Shown here one piece after another: positions 12,244 through 25,823 of a stretch of 64,000 nucleotides of DNA. Below the pieces are notes generated by a model that was given only the letters and a program-made list of their open reading frames with translations, was not told where the DNA came from and ran no database searches. Source of the stretch: Vicia villosa (Eukaryota; Streptophyta; Magnoliopsida; Fabales; Fabaceae); contig NC_081183.1 of the NCBI RefSeq assembly GCF_029867415.1, positions 190,170,061 through 190,234,060 of the forward strand, written 5' to 3'. The position numbers were made by a program, and so were the translations under genes. Every line of letters begins with the position of its first letter. The stretch's first letter is position 1.

Positions 12244-12296
12244 TTGTAAATAGAAAAGTATCCGAACGGGTATGTTACTAGTTGTAAATAGAAAAG
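12221..12296 (+). repeat. 38-bp tandem duplication of a Helitron 3' terminus
   Basis: Two perfect head-to-tail copies (12,221-12,258 and 12,259-12,296) each contain the hairpin, the CTAG end and 15 bp after it. One copy is the terminus; the second duplicates the terminus together with flank. Confidence 0.9.
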
Positions 12297-12368
12297 AACA
12301 TTTTAGGGAGTATGGTGGTATCTAAATAGTTGATAACACAACATCCTTTGGGAGAGAGTTGGTCAGTT

Positions 12369-12492
<124 letters not shown>

Positions 12493-12499
12493 GTTTATG

Positions 12500-12980
12500 T
12501 CAAGGTATCGCTAATTTACATATTATAAACCTAAAGACCTATTTCTTGACTTATTACAAGCGATATCACCTCTATTGTACTCAACGCAAGTACAATTGGT
12601 GTTTAAAGGTCTAGTAAAACCAACCTGAACCACGCACCTTTTTGAGAATTCACATTTAATCTAAGTCTTTGTTTCACGAATCACGATGGTGCCCACAAGG
12701 TTTACATCCAATAATGAAAACTAAAATACCTTAGTAGAAATGCAGACTGCCATAGAAAAGTTATGCTACCAAAACAAGTCCTTGCAATCTAACATTCACA
12801 ACATTCAACAACAAAAACAAAAACAACAACAGCAAAACCACAACAACACAACATTAACAACCACAAGATGAAGATGAGCAGGAACTCGTAAAAGCATTGG
12901 AGAACCTTTTCTTTTAAGATTTGGAACACCCTAGTTCCAGATAATTTCAATTCTTCCTCTTTAGTGATGTTTGGCAAAAA
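12500..12980 (+). pseudogene. Gypsy leader and gag N-terminus scrap
   Basis: The bases CGCAAGTACAATTGG near 12,589 resemble the LTR-PBS junction of the gypsy element at 58,315 (GGCAAGTACAATTGG). A short reading frame then starts at ATGGTGCCCACAAGG (about 12,686) and includes MQTAIEKLCYQNKSL followed by a Gln-rich run, like the start of plant gypsy gag proteins. Stop codons interrupt it. Only this fragment remains. Confidence 0.4.
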
Positions 12981-14656
12981 TAGTGATTCTCATTAACATG
13001 TTACCACCATTAATACATAAGTGGTGATAATATGTGCTCCTTTCTAAAACACTAAAAAAAGACGGTCATGTGTTGTTACATAAATTTTTTTGGGTTCTCC
13101 GTGACCAAGTACCAACTAGCAAATAGTTAAAATAAAATAAATATAAGAAGTTAATGAAAAAATAGTTTTTTAATAATTAATAAAATAAAATATATAAGAT
13201 AATATTTTACTAATTAAAAAGCTAATTAATAGGATAAATAATAACGAATAATTAAAAAACAAATATAATAGTAAAAAATTATAAATATATTCTAAATTTT
13301 GACTCCAAAGTTATTAAGTGATTTAATATTTTTTATAAATAAAATTTAATAATAAACTATAACTAAAGTCCGGAAATTGCATAAATGTACACAGTCAAAA
13401 CACATATGCATATAGTTTTTGATAACTTTCATTAGGTGGACAATGAAATATTATTTTAGGATAAGATATGAAGCAATTTATTCCACAGATATGTATAGTT
13501 GCATCAAAGTTTTCCTTTCATTTCATTGACTTGACTATGGTACAAACAATATAATACATTGGAGATGCAAGGAAAGTCTAATAACTTACGAGAGCATTCT
13601 TGTATATTTTTACCTAATAATTGTTTGCAAAATTATAATGGATTTAATATGCACAATGCAAAATCATCAAAATTGTGACATCATGGCTTCGTTCACAACC
13701 AGAAGTTTTACTAAATATTTCTGTATGACCCTCTAAGGATATTTAATTCAAAAAAGAAAAAATTATATTATCTCTTCAGAGTATCTTAAATGACTTTTTT
13801 TTTTTTTTGAAATTATAGTTTACATGAATACGTCAATACAACCCAACAGCAACATGGAAAATTAACGGCACATGTTAGAAGGAAAAAGGAAAAATAACAA
13901 CACAAAATTAAAAAGAATGCATAAAATAAAAATAAAAAATCTAATAAATTTTGGTAAATCTAGAAAGTTTTGGTTTTAATCTATGAAAATTTTGTTTAAA
14001 ATGAAGACTCATTTTAAGCTTTTAAAAAAATGGTGAAACTCAATTCTGTTACTAGAAAAATAAAAACAACTTCTATTCTTTTAGAAAAAAAATACTGTAA
14101 CGTAGTTTAACTAATTCAAATTTAAACCTCACTAAGAAAAATAATAATTTGACCTTTAACAATAATTTAAAAAATTGTCTTACAGCCAAAAAAAACCCTT
14201 AAATAGCTTTAAATTGCAGATTTGACGGTGTATATACTTGAATTGGATTAGGATTCATTGTAATTCTTGATGTCTTTGAAAGTGTGCAAGGTGGCCTATA
14301 TCATAGAATCTCACACTTATCATGATTAAGCTTTGATAAAAATGGTCTATGTACAATATTTCACAGTTAAATTGGGTCTTTTAAAAAAATTTACGACTTA
14401 ACTGAAGATAAATTTAACTTCTTATTTATAGTTTCTCAAAAAGTTTGAAATGACTCTATCATAGCGACTGTTTAGTGTAGTCATTACAGTCAGTTGTATA
14501 TTCTATTAGATTAGCTAAATAATGCATCATGACCTTTAATTTATTTTATTTTTAAAATAAATAAAAAATACTTAGAGGAGAGAGATTAAAATAAGTGATT
14601 GCAGACAATAAAAATCCATTTGAGCCTACCTCTAGTTGAAATAAACATTATTATGT
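12981..14656. other. AT-rich spacer before copy 2
   Basis: I see no gene or defined element. It contains poly-A and poly-T runs and very AT-rich stretches. It ends in a 10-A run where the 4.9-kb duplicate begins. Confidence 0.6.
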
Positions 14657-17600
14657 AAAAAAAAAATCAACAATCAATTGCTTGTGTGACATCTATTTAG
14701 GCGTAGTGGATTTTGAACCGCCGTTATTTAAATGTTTTAAAGTTCAAAGTTATTATCACAAAATAAATTGTAATTGGTTAGTTGTTAGTATATATTTACA
14801 CCTTTGTCAAAACTTGAACTCTGGACCTCCAACTTCTTTTAACTCTTAGCCCAACTATTTCAAGTCAAATAAACTAAATTCTTAGCTCATTTCTACACAT
14901 TGATATTTCAATGTTTATCTAGTAGTTTATCATAAATGAAAAATATTAAGCTTTTTCGATAGAAAAAAATATCTAATTCTATTAAACACTACCAAGATAA
15001 GTGATATGGCATGGACTTTTTCTTCAAATGTTGTTGGTGACAGTGGATCAGATGTTGAGCTTGATATTGAACTCTGTAAAAATCTTTTAACTTCATCCAT
15101 CGCTAGGGAATGTACCTGCAAACACTCTGACTCTCAAGATAATGTATATTTGATACTGATTTGCAAATCACCTATAATAGTGAGCTTCTAGGATTTTGAG
15201 GCCTTATAACCTTCTATTAATCATAATCCTTCCATAAAACATGTTAGAAGATTTCTTGTGCAATTTGATTAGGTGTACTTTTAAGGTAGGTTCATCCCAA
15301 GATCCAAAAGTACTAGACTTTTTTTTTGTGGACAACTACCCTAGCGGCGGGATTAGTGGTTCTATTTATCTATTTGTTCCAAAGGTACTTGGGTGCATTG
15401 TGGGCCTCAATCTCGTACAATGTTAGGGTGTAACCATTATATGGATCCAAGGATCTTGAGTCGTCCTTTAGATTTAGATGCCAAAATCTGTCTCAAACAA
15501 CCGTTGGATATATCTGACGATCCAAATAGATGGATTTGATTTTAGGTTCCAGGTGATGATGAATTGACCCTTGGCCCAAACCGAAACAATTAGCCCCTAA
15601 GCCAGTGCCAATGAAGTCAGGTTGTGGCTTGTTTCAATATTCTTAAGGTAAGTAGGATGTTATAGGAGAGTATATGATTGTGATCTTAATGGGGTCCTTA
15701 CTAAAAAGCTCCAATAACGATCATGGTATCAAGTTAGTGTCGCAGATATAGAAGAAGCCATAAATATTATGCGCCCTCTTCGAGAGGTGACAACTTTGTG
15801 AATGTTCATGCTTTCCTAGTAGGCGGTCAAAAGCTTGACATGATGTGATTATTTTTGCTACAAGAATATGTTCTCTTGAGTATGAATTAATTTTTGTTTC
15901 CTGGTTTACATGGAGGATTTTGGCTAGATACCCTCAACTTTCTTAAAAGGTCCAGTGAAATTGGTTTCGTCATTCTTCAAAGAACTCGAGTATGCAATAG
16001 TAGAGTTTGAATATAAATAAAGGAGTTTGAATATCACCTCAAAGAAGCTTGGGGTTGCTTTCATTTATCGTTTAATGATGGAATGTGTCACAATGACAAT
16101 GGTTGAGGTTTGGGGAAGGTACTATAATACTCGTTTCCATACCCAAGAAAAAAATCTCATATTTGAGGTCATACATGTGTGGGCACTAACGTTTGTACTC
16201 GTACCATATGGGTATCTAAGTACCTATTAACATTATCCGCATATGTAATAAAAATAAATAAGTCAATTATAAAACATCATATCATTTTAAGTTGTAACAA
16301 CACTAAAAAACAATCAAATATTTTATTGTTGAATTATGAAATAAACGAACTCTTATATTAAAATACATAATAGTTTTGTAGTTATGCATTTTTAACAATT
16401 AATGGACATACATTTTTTATATAATAATAAAAATTAAAATTATATAAATATATATTGTGCTAGTGCAGAGCAGAGTGGATATTAAAGGATATTAAAGTAC
16501 TTGCACTCATACCATTTATTTTAGTAGATAATTATGTGTGTCCGTGTTTGTACTTATTTAATATATTTTTATCTTATTTGTAAGTGAGTATTTTTTAGGG
16601 GTATCATTGGATATGTGTCCCATTTCCATCGATAGAGATGTATCACTAAATTACACTAATCTCTTGGAATCCCCCTCTCTTTTCCACGCACTTGTCCAAT
16701 TTTCATCCCTATAGATGTATCATTAACTTACCTTCAACTCTTAACATTCCCCTATCGATGATATTGAAAAAAATCGGAGTTCAAACCCCGTCAACCTAAA
16801 ATTTTATTTTTTTAATTAAATATATATTAATTTTTCTAGTTTTAATAATTTTAATAAGGATAATGTTAACATATATCCTAAAGACACATGTTAAGAGATA
16901 AATATAAAAAAAAAGCTTAAAAATGGTGCATTATCTATAATATAAGAAAGTTCTATCTTTTTGAACTTTCTATGTGGTGCTGCCAAGTGGCTTAGTCTTA
17001 CAGCTGAATTTGTTTCTTCTTGATGCGCCATGTGTAATTTTGATGATTAATGAACGTATGTTGTTCCATATTCCACCATTGATGTCTCATATAATTGGCA
17101 TTAAGTTTGGTTTGTCCATGCAGCTTCTATGCTTAATGAGGACTTTATATGCTTCTTTCCATTCAGCTTCAGCATCGGTTATGGTTATGTAATGAAGAGT
17201 GGAATGAAGAGTTTGTAACTCCTACATGGTTTGGTTATTTATGGTATTGGTTGGCTATACTTTTCTGCAGTTTCATACCAATGTTCAATATGGCAAGACC
17301 ATTAGCAAAAATATGTGACATCAATGACAGCAAAGAACTTTGGAAAGTTTCTGTTCGTGTGCACCACAAATGGACAGTTGTTTCGAACAAGAGGGAGCAT
17401 TTTGAGATGATTTTTGTTGATGTATCGGTAATGAAGTGAATTGTTCGGTTGTTTTTACATATATTGTTTCTGGTTTGTTATATGTTTGATTTTAATGTTT
17501 TTTCCAGGGTGGTGACATACATGTTGTTGTTCCTGCACCGCATGTATCTCTTTTTTCTGAAAAAATGGTCTTGGATCATAGTTACACTGTTTCCAATTTT

Positions 17601-19558
17601 AAGGTTCAGGCTAATGTTGCGGATTTCAGACCTTCGTCTCATAAGTTTATGTTGAAGTTTACTGCTGGCACTACGGTTACGGATGATAACAACGCTGAAA
17701 TACCTCCAAAGCCGTTGGTGTTTACTAAATTTACTGATATAATAAACGGCAACTTTAACAAGGATGTGCTAATAGGTAGAATATTTTATCTCTATTCTGT
17801 TTGACTGGATTTGTTTTTTATGTGTTGTTTCATTTTAAGGTTTTTTTGGCTGTATGTGTTTTAGATGTCATTGGTATGGTGGAAAGTATTGGGTATTCAC
17901 AGACCACATCAGGTGCCCGGAAGCAGCAGATTAACATGATGCTGCGTGACGGGGGGTTTGTTTTCATATTTATTGTATAACTTATCGAACATATCTTATG
18001 TGACTATGTAGATGACATGGTTTGTATTATTTCTTCAGTGAGAATACTATCAATTGCACGCTTTGGGAATCCTATGCTGAACAATTCATGAAGTTCAAGC
18101 AGGAGCGCGGAGATGATTCTGGTCCTATTTTTGTCATGATTCAATATGCTAAAGTCAAGGAACAGGGTTAGTAATTGATCAAGTTTGGTATTAGATATCC
18201 TTGTATTTTGATACAGATGGTTATGTAACATTCTATTTGAATAGGTAAGTTTCCACTGTCCGTGACAAACACGTTTAATGTTACCGTCCTTGGTCTGAAT
18301 ACTGATTTACTGCCGATGAAAGAGTTTATAGAAAGGTATGCTCCCTGGATTTGCTCTTGTGTGGTTTTAATTTTTATGCAATGTGATTGTTACATTACTG
18401 TCTTCCTTTGACAGTTTTCCGAAGGATTCCATGATTACGTTGTCTGGCCAGGAGGGTTCCAATTCACAGCTTTCAGCACAGAACTCTGAAAATCAACAGA
18501 TGACTCCTGTACAGAAATTGCTTTCAAAGGCTGTTGTAATGCCTATTGGAGATATTATAAAACTCAGAACTGTATGTTTGGAAGTTGTTGGCCATTTATT
18601 CTGATTTAGTATATATTTCCATTTTTCCGTTGCATTTGACTGTGTATCGTATTATCTTTTGGTTCCATAATTGCAGATTACATTTTGTGCAACTGTGGGA
18701 GAAACTAAAATGATGGTTGCCTCTCCGTATGGCTGGTATTATCGTGGTTGTCATGCTTGCTCATGTATTGCGCGTGGTGACAGAGCTCCGTTTGAGTGTG
18801 AGGCTGGACATTTCACTGAGGCAGAGATTTTTAGGTTAACATCCTTGTCACATGTTTTATGTTATTTCATTTATATGTGTGATTGTCAAGGTACTGAACA
18901 TGACCTTTTTTAGTGCTCTATGTATACTGCGAATGTAGGTATAAGATTGAGATTGAGGTTACTCATGCCGGGAATAGCTGTAACTTTTTATTTTGGGACC
19001 GAGAGTGTGAGTTACTTTTGGGATTGTCTGCTTCTCAGCTGCGTCATACAATGATTAAGATATTTCCGTTTACATACCATTGGAAAAACATAGACAATTA
19101 TGCCAGAGTTAACTGATCTTTGTCTTGCAATCTTCTACAGGCTGGCATTCATGATCCCTTGGAATTCCCACTGGCATTGGATCAGATGTTGGATTGCAAG
19201 ATGGCTTTCAAAGTTAAGTGGCAACCACGTTGGAAGAATGCCTCTGTCGTTATGCTATTGAAGAACGACCCTTTTGTGAAAGAGCTTGCTGATCAGTTTG
19301 ACACAGATGAGGTATTTGAATTTAATCTTTGCATGTGTTATGCAAATTAAAATCATTGTAAACTGACTTTGCGCATATTATGATTTTGTACTATGTTTCG
19401 AATGATTTGTAGACGAAACAGCCTGCTGTCGAAGCAATGACCACTGTTCGATTCGAACCTAATTTTGCCGTCGTAAGGACGTTTACTGTACTCAAATGTA
19501 CTCCACTTTTAATGTACTGTTGAATATTAATTGTGTGATGTTTGCTCACTTATGTAAC
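14657..19558. repeat. Large duplicated segment, copy 2
   Basis: Same sequence and orientation as 1-4,902, with one base fewer near 17,064 and a G at 15,402. Unlike copy 1 it continues without a break into the last RPA exon and the rest of the Helitron, so it is the informative copy. Bases 15,007-16,857 are the same unassigned flank as in copy 1. Confidence 0.97.
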
Positions 19559-19634
19559 AGGATCTTGATGTGAGTTCAACGCACAGCACAGATCCACTTA
19601 CTCCTACTGGAAAAAGACACTTTCCAGGCGCATC

Positions 19635-22613
19635 TGTAGCGCTAAAAAATACTCGAGGTGTTCACACACTCGAAAAAAGAACAGAGTCGCCACCGATCTT
19701 TATTTATTCCAAAAATGGAAAGGGAAAATGTCGAATAAAACCCATGAATAAAAACAAATGGATAAGATGGTCATCGCAACCAAATTAGGGTTCGGGAGTC
19801 GGTTAAGCAAGGGGAAGGTGTTAGCACCCCTTACCTCCATCGTACTCGATGGGACCCATTTAGTTAGTTTTATGAATGAGTGTTTGCGTAATGTTTGCGT
19901 TCTTTAATTTATTAATCGATAAAAGAAAAAGGATTTTTATTTTTTATTATTGTGCTCGCCAAGACGTTTGAGTCTTGTGCCTACATATCTTCAATGGAAG
20001 AATCAGAGCGATTGTAGTTCGAATGAACTACGAGTTTGTTGATTGATTTTAGGATGGATGTTTGCGGATGTTTAGTAAAGTATTTGAGCAAGGTGTTCAC
20101 CTAGCGCGTCCTTTATCCAAGGTATTCAACAGGAGCGAGTCCCATTGTCACTTGTTGTCCAGGTTAATTAATGTATTTTAATTCAAAAGATTAAGGTATT
20201 CAAGAGGTGTCCACCCCTTGTCACTTGACCTCTTGGTTTGGTTAAAGTGTTTTGATTCAAAAGATTAAGGTATTCAAGAGGTGTGCACTTCTTGTCACTT
20301 GATCACTTTGATTTTATAAATGTGTTTTGACTCAAAGGATCAAGGTATTCAAGAGGTGTGCACTTCTTGTCACTTGATCACTTTGATTTTATAAATGTGT
20401 TTTGACTCAAAGGATCAAGGTATTCAAGAGGTGTGCACTTCTTGTCACTTGATCACTTTGATTTTATTAAGAAATAGCTTTTAAGGTTTGATTCAAAGGA
20501 TCAAAGGTATTCAAGAGGTGTGCACCCCTTGTCACTTAATCACTTTGATTTAATTAAAAAAGAAGATTAACAACTTGATGTTGGATCAAGCGTTTTAGGG
20601 TTTTGATTTTATTGAAAAGGGTCTAATGGCACTTGGGCGGAAAAGACAATTTTTTGAAAATAGATTCGCACGTGGGCGAGATTTGCACTTGGGCAAAGAA
20701 AAGCTTTGTGCTTGGACGAAGAATGAAATGAGTTTGAATTGATTTCTTTTTTGAAGTTTTTTGTGATAAGATTGAAATTGACTCGACGTTGGATCGAGTA
20801 GTCTTATTGAGTGAAAATTATTTTTGATGTTTTATATTCAAAAAATTTAAACTAAAGCTAAAATTAAATTAAGAAATAAATGGTGATGGTGAAATTATGA
20901 AATGGGGGGCTTATTTGGAACTAGTGACTATGGGCCAGAAGGGCCCATTTCGACCAACTCAAAAATAAAATCCATGGGAGAAGGAAGTTTGAAAACCCTA
21001 GGATTAAGATGAGCCAAGCGTTGCCTTACATTCTATTGAACAAAAAAAACAAAACTCAGAAACAAATAGAAAAACGTGGAATCGATATGATCTCTCATCT
21101 CTCAATTCGACTCTCATGGTTCCAGTTCTGTCTCTCTCGCCTCTCTCGATCTCTCACTCGCTATCGGTTCGACGACAATCAACACAAACAATCATAAACC
21201 CAAAGCCCTTCAAAACCCTAACCCCAATTCAATCTATGTTCACAGATTTACATGGTGATTACAAGTTAAAGATGAATGAATCAACAGAAACGTAAACAAA
21301 AGCTATAGTTACATTAAAAGTACCTAAATCTACGAACAGGGAAGATCCAGGTATGTTCTTCTCGAGTCTTTCTTCTCCTCTTCGTCTACTCCATGTTGTT
21401 GCTTGCTGTCTCGTTATTGTTGTGTACTATCGTGAGTCACTGTGTTGGTTGTGCTTGAGAATCGATTAAAGTGGTGAGGTGAGTTATGCGGCTGTGGGTT
21501 GAATGTGAAGTTGAGTGAAGATAAGGTTTGAAGGGTTGTCCGTTTGATTTGTGAAGCAGGTTTGTTGTGGAATGGATTGTGAGGTCGTTGAATGGTATAT
21601 GGAGTTGAAGGTTTGATATGAGAGTGATGGTTGGAGATAGTTTTGTGAGGAGCTCAACAGAGGTTTAGTTTGTATGGATCTGAGTCGAGTTTGTGGTTGA
21701 TGGAGTTGTTGTGAAGGTTTATGGAAGATTTGGAATTAGACTTTGGAGGAAGACTATGAGAATTTTCTGCAGAGATTTTTTTAATGTGTTTCTCCTCCCT
21801 TTGTCATGAGATTGTTGGGTGGTTTTATAGGTGAATTGCAATGAAATTGGGGGGAAAATTGGTATCTTTTTTTGAACACATTTGACACTCTGTTTTGTGC
21901 CTTTTTGATGCAGGTTTGGCTTGGTCTATTTCCGTGTAAAGTTTGGACTATTAGGGACTGTTTTTGCAGGTAGTAGTATGCAGGTTGTTGGACAGCATCA
22001 ACACATTGGAGCAACATAATTTGTTTTGGAGTTTTGTGGCTATTCTTTTGCAGTGGGCATGATGTTGATGATGGATGAGGCAATGACTTATGGAGACCGA
22101 TGATGACATGAAAACAATTCTTAACTTGTTTTTTCTTTTGCTGTAACTTATATTATATGGTTAATATAATACAAATCAAAGTGTAAGAAGAAAGTTTACC
22201 ATTTAATTAAAATAATTATTCACTTGATAATCAGAACATGTCATTTTAATTATCAAATAACTAATTATTTAATTAAATCGAAAATAATGGATGCAAGAAA
22301 GACTCAAAAATCTAACTTGAAATCCGAATGCATTGCCTCAAATGACTAGATCAGCCACACATTTGACTTATTTAACAACTTAGATTAAGAATACCAAAAA
22401 TGCAAAAGTATAATATGCTAATTATGTAAAATGGAACAATTAGAAATATATGTAAAACAATTATTGATAAAGTGCAAGCTCTAAATGCAAAATTGTATCT
22501 AAGACCAAATTCTTTTATCGATTAAATGACATATGCTGATGGGATGAATTGATGCTAATGCAAAAATGAATTAAAGGATGAATATTCATGTGGGCAAAAT
22601 TTGGGGTATGACA
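19635..22613 (+). mobile_element. LTR-like insertion (probable solo LTR), 2,979 bp
   Basis: It begins TGTAGCG and ends TATGACA, and is flanked by GCATC on both sides (19,630-19,634 and 22,614-22,618), a 5-bp target duplication. No second copy of its start or end occurs inside, so it is a solo LTR or a two-LTR-less derivative. The conserved-looking head near 19,690-19,860 (GAGTCGCCACCGA, GGTGTTAGCACCCC) is widespread in legume retroelements; a Tat/Ogre-type origin is a guess. ORFs inside, such as 21,009-21,197, look like noise. Confidence 0.8.
20188..20560. repeat. Tandem repeat of about 74 bp, five copies, inside the LTR-like insertion
   Basis: Units contain AAGGTATTCAAGAGGTGTGC and CTTGTCACTTGATCACTTTG. 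The middle copies are nearly identical and the outer ones diverged. Confidence 0.9.
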
Positions 22614-22709
22614 GCATCAAGCGAGTCAACAACCTCGGATGCCACGTGTGATGGAGAACTTTCATCAAACAAGTTAAAGAAAATTATAAAAATAGAGAAG
22701 ATAGATTAG

Positions 22710-23552
22710 TAGTTCCTGCATAATTTTAAGTATGTTTGGGTGTGTTTTTGTTTTATGGTGTGGACATGTTTTATTTCCTTTCCACTTTATTTGTTTTTTG
22801 TTTTATTTGCCACATAAACAAATCAGACTTGTAAGTCTGTTTCTGTTATCTTAATATAAGACTTTTCTGTTTTTCCTTAATCATCTATTCAACTGCTATG
22901 ATATTCTTTGTTTTTTACTCATTTCCAATATCCAAACTAGCAATCTTGGTTACGACTACACGGGTAAAAGACACATAAACCTTATTCAAGAGTTACTCTC
23001 GTGAAAATGAACTTGCCTTTTTATTGAGAAGTCCACACAACTAGCATGCACCGACAAAATGCTCTGTTGAATGTTATAAATAATCAAAATTAATATAGCT
23101 GCGCATATGACATTGTATGTATTCTCTTCAAATTGTTGACATTTATCTGAGCACCTGTTGCAATTGGATTGAATGGGATCACCTACTGAGTTAAATAAAG
23201 GTACACATAAGAGTTAGAAATATGTTAATGTCCATTCATGTTCTCATTAATAAGGACTGTTATAATAGGTAATATAAAGATTGTGCATAACGTTTTGAAA
23301 TTATAATGACAAGACCTTCCATTTGCATTGTATAAAGTATATAGCAGATAATGCTTCACTTATTGCCTCATCCCAATCAACTTTCCAACATACCCCATTA
23401 ATATTATATCTGTTTGTTTCATAACAGCTGTTATCACTTGAGTAATGTGAATCCATACAGTTTTATATTGTAGATTTCATACAGTTTAATATTGTAATTG
23501 GAATTGATATTGTTACTTCCAGGAGGTAACAATATATATGTGTAATAATATT
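22710..23552. other. Helitron interior between RPA and helicase remnant
   Basis: The RPA 3' UTR is probably in the first 150 bp. The rest is AT-rich and I see no further gene. A Rep/HUH domain, expected in an autonomous element upstream of the helicase, is not recognisable here. Confidence 0.5.
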
Positions 23553-24098
23553 TCAGTTCAACGATGATGTTGCAGACATGTTACGACAGACAAAGCTTAT
23601 AATATGGGATGAGCCACCAATGGCGCATAAGTATGCAATAGAATCACTTGACAGAACTTTGAAACATGTTATGAGTGCAAACAAAAATTCAACTGATGTA
23701 TTTGGTGGAAAGGTTGTTGTTTTCGGTAGCGATTTCAGACAGATTTTACCTGTCGTCCCCAGAGGCAGATATTGTACACTGTGCCATAAATGCATCTTAC
23801 ATATGGCATTCAGTTGAGGTATTAACATTGACAAGAAACATGGCCATTCAAACTGAATAGGAGACAATTCCCTATTATAGTTTCCTATTCTATGACCATC
23901 AACAAATCACAGGGACAGTCATTGGATAACGTTGGTTTGTACTTACCAAAAGATGTATTCACACATGGCCAGATTTATGACGCATTGTCAAGAGTAACAA
24001 CAAAAAAGGGAATCAAAATACTGATACATGATGAAGAAAAGAAATTCAGGGGGAAAACTACAAATGTTGTGTATAAAGAGGTTTTTAACAATGTCTAA
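23553..24098 (+). pseudogene. Pif1-type Helitron helicase remnant
   Basis: Frame 23,553-23,770 shows the Walker B region as LIIWDEPPM (usual form DEAPM) and the next motif as GSDFRQILPVVPRG. A frameshift near 23,765 leads to a second frame with INASYIWHSVEVLTLTRNM. Most of the C-terminal half is then deleted. The last motif resumes around 23,860 (RRQFPIIVSYSMTINKSQGQ, then DALSRVTTKKGIKIL) and stops at 24,098. The N-terminal ATP-binding P-loop is missing. In Helitrons this helicase unwinds DNA after nicking; this one cannot work. Confidence 0.9.
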
Positions 24099-24125
24099 GT
24101 TTTAAAAATTAATCACGGTAAATCT

Positions 24126-24235
24126 GTAACAGCAGTAATATATATTACTAACAGCATATTAGTAATGCAAGTAACAGCAGTAATATATATTACTAACAGC
24201 ATATTAGTAATGCAAGTAACAGAAGTAATATATTT
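24126..24235. repeat. 45-bp tandem repeat, about 2.4 copies
   Basis: Perfect copies at 24,126-24,170 and 24,171-24,215, plus a partial third. The unit holds the inverted pair AGTAATATATATTACT. It lies just after the helicase stop codon. Confidence 0.9.
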
Positions 24236-24354
24236 ATAGCATAACATCTAAATACCAAAATCATATATATTAATATAAAGGTGGAGCTAAGTCCACCAGG
24301 GAATTACAAAATGTTTAATAGATAGATACTTATAACAAACTTTTACATCATTTT

Positions 24355-24948
24355 TCAATTTTTCAACATTGTTACAAGTATCTCCTTGCTGACGGGATCC
24401 TTAATGCTGAAACCCATAGAGTCTCCATCAAGCAGGCACCTTTCCTTAGCAAATTTGTACCAACCACGCCCTAAGAACATCTGACCCTTTTCGGTATGAT
24501 GAACTTCACATTCATACCTGACTTCTCTTTCCCAGTCAACCAAATCTACAAACCTTGCTCCATTGAGCCAGTGACTTGCCACAATATGCTCAGGAATTTC
24601 CTGCAATATTAATATAAAACAACATTACATTATCCCATTAACTGATAGGGAAAGACAATAAGCTTAAAACGAATAATAACTTACAAGAAGACATGACTGA
24701 GCCATCTTCCCATTAGACACATCTGGCTTCCAGATACAATATCGTAACTTAGCAGGCTGCTCTGCATGGCAACTAACATCCTCACCATCCGGTTCATGGC
24801 ATCTGAAACATAATAGAAATAAACAACATGGTGAATAAATAAATGTGTTATCAAACATTCTAAATTCAAGCATAAAAACGTATACTCAACATAAGCTAAT
24901 TCAAACATACACAGAGTTATCACAAGTGACAGCTTTCTCCATAGCCAT
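24355..24948 (-). CDS. Small B3 DNA-binding domain protein, 133 aa
   Basis: Three coding exons join in phase with GT-AG introns: 24,948-24,911, 24,802-24,685 and 24,600-24,355. The start is the ATG of MAMEKAVTC; another ATG two codons earlier in the exon is not in use in this model. The last exon (residues about 53-133) folds as a plant B3 domain: EIPEHIVASHWLNG, a middle block with YECEVHH, GRGWYKFAKERCLLDGDSM, then an SKEILVTM strand. B3 domains bind DNA in plant transcription factors. No other domain is present. It lies tail-to-tail with the helicase remnant and next to a longer paralogue, inside the Helitron. No stop or frameshift is seen, which contrasts with the ruined helicase. The target is unknown. 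Confidence 0.7.
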
Positions 24949-25823
24949 TTGGTTCACCGAGTTTTCTTCACCCGCATGCAACCATATATAACTTTTAAAT
25001 TCAAAATGTAACAGAACAACCATTCAAATGATATGTTTACCTTTACCTCTCATTGCTTGATCAACACTTCCTTCCATCTTTTCAGAAGTTCGCGGCTTAC
25101 ACTATTGGTTGCAGAGTAATGATGACTGCTTCAGTTTTTAGTGCTTTGAAACTTCCTACACATTACTTATATAACACTCTAAATGGACTCTTCACATACC
25201 TGCAACTTTTCCACAGTCCAATAGAATTCAATGCAATTGTTCAATTAGTCTTCTTTGCATTTACATCACTTCAAAACAGTTTTCATTTTATTTATATTCC
25301 TCACGAAAAACATTAACTGCCCATAACCCAATTGATCTTTCACATCCCAATATAATATAACACATTACAGCTATTTTATAACCATTTAATATTACCATAC
25401 TACTCTTTAACATATACTCCTATTAAATTGGATTTTCAACTATTCATAAGTCCATTGTTGTATGTTCACCATTTAGATTTAATAGCCTACCATTTACAGG
25501 ACCCATACCCCTACTTATACCAACAATAATGAAATTAGGAACCCTATTCTGATCAATTTTAATAGAAATCCTGTTCAATACTTATAATAAGAAATACTTA
25601 ATTTAAAAACAGATTGGTAATCAATTTTCCATATAAAACCATGGCAAATTAAAACCAAATTTGATAATATTTAATTTAAAACCATACCTAGTACCATAAT
25701 TGTTAATCTTTATTCACATCCACCATTACAACAAAAAAACAAAACGATAATTCCCATACAAACCAAACTGCCAACAAACAGTCCTATACATCCACCACAA
25801 ACATTGCCTAACCAGCAGCTCTA
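24949..25823. other. Spacer between the two B3 genes
   Basis: AT-rich. It probably holds the promoter of the 133-aa B3 gene and the 3' UTR of the 210-aa one. No other coding signal is seen; the ORF at 25,053-25,316 has no recognisable features. Confidence 0.5.

Larger units (their letters stand above)
17290..22709 (+). pseudogene. RPA1-like protein gene, copy 2, last exon split by an LTR insertion
   Basis: Ten exons match copy 1 (add 14,656), from MARPLAKI at 17,290. Exon 11 starts at 19,561 and reads to 19,634, where an LTR-like element begins. The same frame resumes at 22,619 and ends in TAG at 22,707-22,709 after a lysine-rich tail ending IKIEKID, typical of RPA1-like C-termini. Joined across the insertion, the model has 516 codons with every phase consistent, so the gene was whole before the insertion. 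It has two DNA-binding OB-folds, then a zinc-containing OB-fold (C-x2-C-x12-C-x3-H). In plant Helitrons such proteins are thought to bind single-stranded DNA during transposition. The intron at 19,060 starts with AT instead of GT. Reading through the insertion adds about 50 foreign residues and then a stop. Confidence 0.85.

Noticed and set aside
19635..22613. Complete LTR retrotransposon with two LTRs
   Set aside because: Neither the first nor the last 30 bases recur inside, and no gag or pol is seen; solo LTR is preferred.
25053..25316. 87-codon plus ORF between the B3 genes
   Set aside because: No recognisable domain, in an AT-rich spacer, on the strand opposite the B3 genes.
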